Source of the DNA: a bacterium | GTDB taxonomy: Bacteria > Patescibacteria > Paceibacteria > UBA6257 > Brennerbacteraceae | Assembly: GCA_021813305.1 (NCBI GenBank) | Contig: JAKALE010000005.1 | Coordinates: 1-11,257, forward strand | Length of the DNA: 11,257 nucleotides | Direction: 5' to 3' | Shown here: one piece after another, positions 7,492-11,257 of the stretch | Layout: every line of letters starts with the position of its first letter | Numbering within the stretch: position 1 is the stretch's first letter | Translations under genes and position numbers: made by a program | Notes under the pieces: model-generated | Seen by the model: only the letters and a program-made list of their open reading frames with translations | What the model was told of the DNA's origin: nothing | The model's database searches: none

Positions 7492-7761
7492 TTATTTGCG
7501 CGTGATGCCTTTGTTCATCTTCCGCGCGCGGTCAACTGCTTCGTCGAGCGGAAACCCCTGCTTCAAAAACTTGTGCATCTCCCGCTCCATGCTCAACCGA
7601 TGCATGGCGGAGCGGTATTTTCTCGTCTTTGTTTCTTCCGCCCTGAAAAACCTGCGTTTGCGCGCTTCAAGTAAAACGCCTGAACGCTGAATACGCTTTG
7701 TTGCGCGGTACAAAAAGCTTGAGAGTGGTTCGCCTTCTTTTCTGCGGATAACGGTAGCCAT
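7492..7761 (-). CDS. rpsU: 30S ribosomal protein bS21
   Basis: A very basic 89-residue protein of the small subunit, near the 3' end of 16S rRNA, where it influences initiation. VIRRKEGEPLSSFLYRATKR and SGVLLEARKRRFFRAEET match the bS21 core (short N-terminal strand, then helices rich in Arg/Lys). The later part, about residues 57-89, is an extra C-terminal segment beyond the 71-residue E. coli protein. The ATG at 7761 gives the expected N-terminus, MATVIRRKEGE. The gene is first in the unit leading to ftsA-ftsZ and has a good promoter upstream. No Shine-Dalgarno is seen; the leader instead carries GTAATT-type repeats. Confidence 0.95.
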   Translation of the reverse strand: MATVIRRKEGEPLSSFLYRATKRIQRSGVLLEARKRRFFRAEETKTRKYRSAMHRLSMEREMHKFLKQGFPLDEAVDRARKMNKGITRK

Positions 7762-7768
7762 ACGAAAC

Positions 7769-7796
7769 GTAATTCAGTAATTGGTAATTTGTAATT
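7769..7796. repeat. Four short GTAATT repeats in the rpsU leader
   Basis: On the plus strand GTAATT occurs at 7769, 7777, 7784 and 7791, spaced 8, 7 and 7 bp; in the rpsU mRNA they read AAUUAC. The array fills most of the leader between the predicted transcription start and the rpsU ATG. It could be an unstructured leader, a binding site or a small variable tandem repeat. Confidence 0.7.
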
Positions 7797-7806
7797 GCTT
7801 AGGTGC

Positions 7807-7835
7807 AGTATAGCGTATAAGAGGAAATTGCGCAA
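7807..7835 (-). promoter_or_regulatory. Promoter of the rpsU-yqeY-ybeY-ftsA-ftsZ unit
   Basis: On the minus strand TTGCGC (7830-7835) is followed after exactly 17 bp by TATACT (7807-7812), the best -35/-10 pair in the window. Transcription would start near 7800, about 40 nt before rpsU. A perfect palindrome, ATTGCGCAAT (7827-7836), covers the -35. The 119-bp gap it lies in (7762-7880) has no terminator hairpin for the HIT gene, so read-through from upstream is also possible. Confidence 0.65.
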
Positions 7836-7880
7836 TACGGCATTTTATAAATCTTCAATCGTAAATCTCCGATGTTACCC

Positions 7881-8225
7881 CTATGTCTCGCCTGCCGGCT
7901 CCTCTTTGGAGCCTCCCAGCACGTGCATATGCTCGTGTGAAAAATGGTTGTATCCGGCGCCGTTGTTCACAAGCTTGTAGCCCGTGCGGTCCAGGCCGTA
8001 CTGCTTGACCACCTGCGCTATTGCGTCCATAAATCGGTCCCAATAGCCGGGAATCGATCCATGGATCGCATCGTTTTTTTCCACATGGAGCTTGGGCATA
8101 ACCAGCACGTGGATCGGCGCCTTGGGAAACTTATTTTCGATCGCGATAAACTCCGCGTCTTCCCAGACTTTAACGCAGGGTTCCGAACCCTTGGCAATCG
8201 CGCAAAACAGACATTCGTCAGTCAT
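7881..8225 (-). CDS. HIT-family (histidine triad) nucleotide hydrolase
   Basis: A 114-residue HINT-type protein; the family hydrolyses or transfers nucleotidyl groups from purine mononucleotide derivatives. The histidine triad is SHEHMHVLGG: H97, H99 and H101 in the HxHxHxx pattern, where the middle histidine is the usual nucleophile. The N-terminal CLFC (C5, C8) with H48 (in VMPKLH) and H94 could bind zinc, as in other bacterial HIT proteins. HVLVMPKLH is the conserved strand before the active site. The gene starts 9 bp after hisS and ends with TAG; it probably belongs to the lepB-hisS transcript. The physiological substrate cannot be told from sequence. The family call is firm. Confidence 0.94.
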   Translation of the reverse strand: MTDECLFCAIAKGSEPCVKVWEDAEFIAIENKFPKAPIHVLVMPKLHVEKNDAIHGSIPGYWDRFMDAIAQVVKQYGLDRTGYKLVNNGAGYNHFSHEHMHVLGGSKEEPAGET

Positions 8226-8234
8226 ACGAAAAAT

Positions 8235-9614
8235 TTATTTTGCCTTCGTTTTTTGTTTCATGCGCGCTTTCATCGCTTCAACCAATTTTGCGTACGGAAT
8301 GCTTTCCTGAATGCCGGTCTGCATGTCCCGCACAATCACTTCTTGATCCAAAACTTCTTTCTGTCCGATGATAAGCGCGTAGACGGACTGTTCGCGATCA
8401 GCGGAACGCAGCTGCGCCTTCAGGCTGTCGCGCGACAAATCAAAGAACAGCTTGATGCCCGCGGCGCGCAACTCCTCGATAAGGCGCAACGCTTCCATGC
8501 GCGCCGCGTCGCCGATCTGCACCAGATAGACATTGGGTTCCGGTTTTGCGTTTTTGAGTTTTTCGTCTCTCGCCAGTTCCACCATACGGTCAACGCCCAG
8601 CGCAAAACCGACTGCCGGCGTGTCCGGACCGCCGAGCATTTTCATCAAATAGTCATATCTGCCGCCGCCGCCGAACGACAGCGGTTCCTTCTGCTCTGCT
8701 TGCGGCGCCTGATCCCCTTCGACCGTCGACTCATTCCGTCCGGACTGGCGCGCGCTCTTGAGTTCGAATACTGTGCGGTTGTAGTAATCGAGTCCCCGCA
8801 CCAAGTACGGATCAAGGAAATATCCGATCTTCGCCTCGTCCAGAAATGTCAGGACTTTTTTGAAATGATCGGAGCAATTCTTGCACAAATACTCCGTGGT
8901 TTCGGGAGCTTCTTTCTTGATAAGCACGCACTGCTCGTTCTTGCAATCCAAAAGCCGCAAGGCATTGGTCGAAAGCCTGCGCTTGCAATCAGGGCATAAT
9001 TTGCGCGACTTGGAACGGTAATACGTCTTGAGCGCCTTGCGATAATTGCCGCGGCATTCGGTACAGCCGATGCTGTTCACGTACACGCATACATCGGTGA
9101 TGCCATAGGATTCCGCAAGTTTCACCGCAAGCTGGATCGCTTCGGCATCGGCGATCGGATGATCAGCTCCGAAAAACTCAAAATCCGCCTGCCAAAACTG
9201 GCGGTATCTGCCTGCCTGAGGATTGTCGTGCCTGAACGCAGGGCCCCATGCCCAAAGTTTCACCGGCTGCGGAAGATTCTGCATGCCGTTTTGCATATAC
9301 GCACGGACAATTCCGGCAGTGAATTCCGGACGCAAAGCAAGCATGTCGCCGCCCTGGGTTTTGAGCGTATACATTTCCTTGTCGACGATATCCGTACCCG
9401 TGCCGACACTGCGCACGAACAAGTCGCGATCTTCGATGACCGGCAATTCAATATACTGATATCCGTACGATCCGGCGCACGCCGTCGCCGCCATACGCAA
9501 CTCTTCAAAAAGAGCTGTATCCGGTCCGAAAATATCATGCATGCCGCGGGGAGCCTGAAATACTTTCTGCGGTTTTTCTTTTTTCACGCGCGGTTGTTTT
9601 TTTGTTTCAGCCAT
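8235..9614 (-). CDS. hisS: Histidyl-tRNA synthetase
   Basis: This class II synthetase charges tRNA-His with histidine; 459 residues from ATG 9614. Landmarks are GMHDIFGPDTALFEEL (24-39), LRPEFTAGIVRAY (94-106), motif 2 FRHDNPQAGRYRQFWQADFE (127-146), the histidine-specific LVRGLDYYNRTVFE (271-284), GGGGRYD (315-321), motif 3 GFALGVDRM (336-344), and the C-terminal anticodon-binding domain from about 363. Between about 184 and 247 lie eight cysteines (CTEC, CPDC, DCKNEQC, CKNC), a Cys-rich insertion common in this HisRS subgroup and probably able to bind zinc. Residues about 288-312 form a polar insertion before GGGGRYD. The frame is open upstream to 9755, but that stretch overlaps lepB and has no family similarity, so MAETKK is taken as the start, 17 bp after lepB. 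Confidence 0.95.
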   Translation of the reverse strand: MAETKKQPRVKKEKPQKVFQAPRGMHDIFGPDTALFEELRMAATACAGSYGYQYIELPVIEDRDLFVRSVGTGTDIVDKEMYTLKTQGGDMLALRPEFTAGIVRAYMQNGMQNLPQPVKLWAWGPAFRHDNPQAGRYRQFWQADFEFFGADHPIADAEAIQLAVKLAESYGITDVCVYVNSIGCTECRGNYRKALKTYYRSKSRKLCPDCKRRLSTNALRLLDCKNEQCVLIKKEAPETTEYLCKNCSDHFKKVLTFLDEAKIGYFLDPYLVRGLDYYNRTVFELKSARQSGRNESTVEGDQAPQAEQKEPLSFGGGGRYDYLMKMLGGPDTPAVGFALGVDRMVELARDEKLKNAKPEPNVYLVQIGDAARMEALRLIEELRAAGIKLFFDLSRDSLKAQLRSADREQSVYALIIGQKEVLDQEVIVRDMQTGIQESIPYAKLVEAMKARMKQKTKAK

Positions 9615-9631
9615 ATGACGATGCAATACTG

Positions 9632-10210
9632 CTATGTTCCTGATTGTCCGGACGACGACGGATACGCCGGAGCTGCAAATACCTGGGCACTGGAAAACGG
9701 CCACAATCTGACCAACGCCCTGCCTACGATATCCGATTTGGAAAGCGTGCCCCACCGGCGCGAGTCATAGGAAAATCTGCGGTTGTCCCCCATGACAAAA
9801 TATTGGTCCGCCGCTAAGGTTACTTTCTCATTGCCGTCGGTAATTTCCCCCGACGCAAGATACGGTTCGTCGAGCACCATCCCTTTGGGGTTCTGATCGT
9901 TGAAAATTGTCACGCGGCCATTCTGGATTTCCACAGTCTCGCCCGGAAGACCAACAATGCGCTTGATCAAAAACTGATTCTGCAACACCTCGGACTTGAG
10001 CACAACAACCTCTCCCCGCTCAGGGGCGCGCAAACGATACGACAATTCATCCACAATCAGGTAATCGTTGTCATGAAAATTAGGCTCCATGGACTGGCCC
10101 TTCACGAAAAACGGCTGGATAATGAAATAGCGTACTGGTACAATAATCAAAAGAGAAATCAAGACCGTCTCCAGAAGTTCTCCGATAAAAACGCGCAGTT
10201 TCGAAAGCAT
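9632..10210 (-). CDS. lepB: Signal peptidase I
   Basis: This membrane protease removes signal peptides from exported proteins. From ATG 10210 it has 192 residues. A hydrophobic segment at about 14-33 is the single N-terminal anchor. The nucleophile lies in KGQSMEP (S40), and the general base in LIKRIVGLPGE (K83). The box E sequence GDNRRFSYDSRRWG (141-154) is complete, so the Ser/Lys dyad is intact. The size matches the short Gram-positive-like form. The frame is open further upstream to 10369, but that would run through the pth start region and adds no membrane or family features; ATG 10210 puts the anchor at the very N-terminus as usual. lepB diverges from pth and leads hisS by 17 bp. Confidence 0.95.
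   Translation of the reverse strand: MLSKLRVFIGELLETVLISLLIIVPVRYFIIQPFFVKGQSMEPNFHDNDYLIVDELSYRLRAPERGEVVVLKSEVLQNQFLIKRIVGLPGETVEIQNGRVTIFNDQNPKGMVLDEPYLASGEITDGNEKVTLAADQYFVMGDNRRFSYDSRRWGTLSKSDIVGRALVRLWPFSSAQVFAAPAYPSSSGQSGT
10116..10144 (+). promoter_or_regulatory. Candidate pth promoter inside lepB
   Basis: TGGATA (10116-10121), a 17-bp spacer and TACAAT (10139-10144) preceded by TGG give an extended -10 promoter on the plus strand. It lies within the start of lepB on the opposite strand. A transcript from about 10151 would have a 108-nt leader antisense to the lepB 5' end before reaching pth. No better box lies in the 48-bp gap in this direction. Confidence 0.35.
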
Positions 10211-10220
10211 AGTACCAATC

Positions 10221-10249
10221 AGTCTACCAATTCCACCAGTCAAAATCAA
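10221..10249 (-). promoter_or_regulatory. Candidate lepB promoter, almost leaderless
   Basis: On the minus strand TTGATT (10244-10249) and TAGACT (10221-10226) are 17 bp apart, each with four of six consensus matches. Transcription would begin about 4 nt before the lepB ATG, so the mRNA would be nearly leaderless, in line with the lack of a Shine-Dalgarno. Confidence 0.3.
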
Positions 10250-10258
10250 TTCGTCATT

Positions 10259-10810
10259 ATGGAAAGCAAAATCATCCTCGCCCTGGGCAATCCGGGCACG
10301 AAATACCGCCTTACGCGCCATAACGCGGGAAGGATCGCGCTTGAAGCGATTCTTGACGCCATGCCGCACCGGCCCTGTTCATGGGAAAAGCGCCAACGCC
10401 TGTTTTCCGAACTCTGCCTTTCTCCGCAGGACGAAAACCGCGTGATTTACGCACGCACCCTTGTATTCATGAACGAATCAGGCAAGGCCGCGGCAGCGCT
10501 CCTGCGCCATTATCGCGTATGCGCCAAACGGATACTGGTTCTCCAGGACGACTCGGATCTCGAATTCGGCAAACTCAAATTCACCGAAGAATCCCGATCC
10601 GCTGGCCACCACGGCATCGAATCCATCATCGAATCCATCGGTTCGGGCACGTTCGCGCGCGTACGCATCGGCGTCAGGCCGCAGGGCAGCAGTGCAAAAG
10701 CCGACGATTTGGTACTTAAGCCGTTCTCCAAAACTGAGCTTGCCGCAATCGAAAAAACAATCGCGCCGCAAGTCCAAGCGCTCATCGCAGCCTGGCTCAA
10801 AAGCCAATAA
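10259..10810 (+). CDS. pth: Peptidyl-tRNA hydrolase
   Basis: Pth recycles peptidyl-tRNAs that fall off ribosomes by cleaving the ester bond. This product has 183 residues. The N-terminal LALGNPGTKYRLTRHNAG carries N11 and the catalytic H21 (equivalent to E. coli N10 and H20). TLVFMNESG holds N72, and VLQDDSDLEFGKLK holds D97, the partner of the catalytic histidine (E. coli D93). At AGHHGIESI the residue matching E. coli N114 is H118, a departure from the usual GHNG. The start ATG 10259 gives the normal N-terminus, although the frame is open further upstream inside lepB. The mfd-like gene begins 5 bp after the stop, so the two are likely cotranscribed; pth-mfd adjacency is also known in Firmicutes. 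Confidence 0.95.
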   Translation: MESKIILALGNPGTKYRLTRHNAGRIALEAILDAMPHRPCSWEKRQRLFSELCLSPQDENRVIYARTLVFMNESGKAAAALLRHYRVCAKRILVLQDDSDLEFGKLKFTEESRSAGHHGIESIIESIGSGTFARVRIGVRPQGSSAKADDLVLKPFSKTELAAIEKTIAPQVQALIAAWLKSQ

Positions 10811-10815
10811 TCGCC

Positions 10816-11257
10816 ATGCTGCGCGACCAGGTGCTGCTCGTGCACGCATTCCATCCTTTTTTCCTTGAAAAGGAATCTTCGTGGTTCGACCAGGAAGCGT
10901 CTTCGTTACACGAAGCGCGCTCGCACAACACCTGGATGCAAACACATACCATGGAAGTGAATGTAGGACAGCACCTACTGATTTCTGCGTTCATCCAATC
11001 CTGCATCGACCTGGGATACACCAAAGCGGACGATGTCTACTCTCCAGGAGAACTCAGTCTTACCGGCGGCACCATCCGCATCGGCATGCGCCAAGACGCG
11101 CTCTATCAAATCGTGCTTGCGGGCAATACGGTCGAGGACATCAGACAAATACCCTACCCCGCATCATTACAGGCAAAAACCATTCCCCATGAACTGGACA
11201 CCCTGGTTCCCGGCGACTATGTGACCCATATCGACCACGGCATCGGCGTATTCCGCG
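10816..11257 (+). CDS. Mfd-like transcription-repair coupling factor with short N-terminus, partial
   Basis: Only the first 147 residues lie in the window. GDYVTHIDHGIGVFR (133-147) is the opening of the CarD-like RNA polymerase-interacting domain of Mfd. Before it, YSPGELSLTGGTIRIGMRQ and QIVLAGNTVEDIRQI (75-112) resemble the UvrB-homology domain 1B of Mfd, where 'GEfSvRGGilDiFP' and 'yRiefFgdeIesIR' are typical. In E. coli Mfd the CarD-like domain begins near residue 470; here it begins near 130, so most of the UvrB-like region, including the UvrA-contacting domain 2, appears missing. The start is well fixed: in this frame a TGA at 10735 lies upstream and no ATG, GTG or TTG occurs between it and ATG 10816. 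The helicase domains would lie beyond the right edge. A stand-alone CarD-type protein is a less likely alternative. Confidence 0.8.
   Translation, partial: MLRDQVLLVHAFHPFFLEKESSWFDQEASSLHEARSHNTWMQTHTMEVNVGQHLLISAFIQSCIDLGYTKADDVYSPGELSLTGGTIRIGMRQDALYQIVLAGNTVEDIRQIPYPASLQAKTIPHELDTLVPGDYVTHIDHGIGVFR

Noticed and set aside
7944..8999. A 351-codon open frame on the plus strand opposite hisS and the HIT gene
   Set aside because: It is a shadow of the real genes: its product has no recognisable family features and a Cys/His/Phe/Arg-skewed composition typical of antisense frames.
10211..10369. N-terminally extended lepB from 10369
   Set aside because: The extra residues overlap pth and lack signal peptidase similarity; the later ATG gives the normal anchor at the N-terminus.
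1..11257. A new defence, mobile or biosynthetic system
   Set aside because: All genes belong to recognisable housekeeping families with consistent composition; no integrase, transposase, CRISPR repeats or toxin-antitoxin pair is visible.

Overview
The window is a dense block of bacterial housekeeping genes: eleven complete or partial genes with little spacer DNA, no RNA genes, no CRISPR array, no insertion sequence and no prophage. The content suggests a member of the Candidate Phyla Radiation / Patescibacteria. The pointers are an S21-YqeY-YbeY-FtsA-FtsZ run, an adenosylcobalamin-dependent monomeric-type ribonucleotide reductase, a PcsB/EnvC-like coiled-coil envelope protein, an unusually short Mfd, and starts that mostly lack Shine-Dalgarno sequences. 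The lineage call is an inference from gene content and style; no 16S gene is present to confirm it.

Layout. From about 10.2 kb down to 1, every gene is on the minus strand. In transcription order they are lepB (signal peptidase I), hisS, a HIT-family protein, rpsU, yqeY, ybeY, ftsA, ftsZ, then nrdJ, then rplY and the start of a coiled-coil envelope protein that runs off the left edge. Two genes face the other way on the right: pth and the beginning of a short mfd-like gene that runs off the right edge. lepB and pth diverge from a 48-bp gap.

Transcription units, as inferred: lepB-hisS-HIT with 17- and 9-bp gaps; rpsU-yqeY-ybeY-ftsA-ftsZ behind a recognisable -35/-10 pair, with two ATGA stop/start overlaps, ending at a hairpin with a UUCG loop; nrdJ alone behind an extended -10 promoter, ending at a 12-bp perfect hairpin; rplY plus the coiled-coil protein; and pth-mfd.

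Together the genes cover translation and its upkeep (bL25, bS21, HisRS, YbeY, Pth, YqeY), cytokinesis (FtsA tethering FtsZ), the cell envelope (signal peptidase, probable murein hydrolase or activator), DNA precursor supply (NrdJ) and transcription-coupled repair or RNA polymerase displacement (Mfd-like). I see no obvious new multi-gene system. The points most worth a second look are the Mfd-like protein that lacks most of its UvrB-homology region, a TCGT/TCGC word just upstream of most start codons, the hybrid domain layout of NrdJ, and the short repeats and palindrome in front of rpsU.
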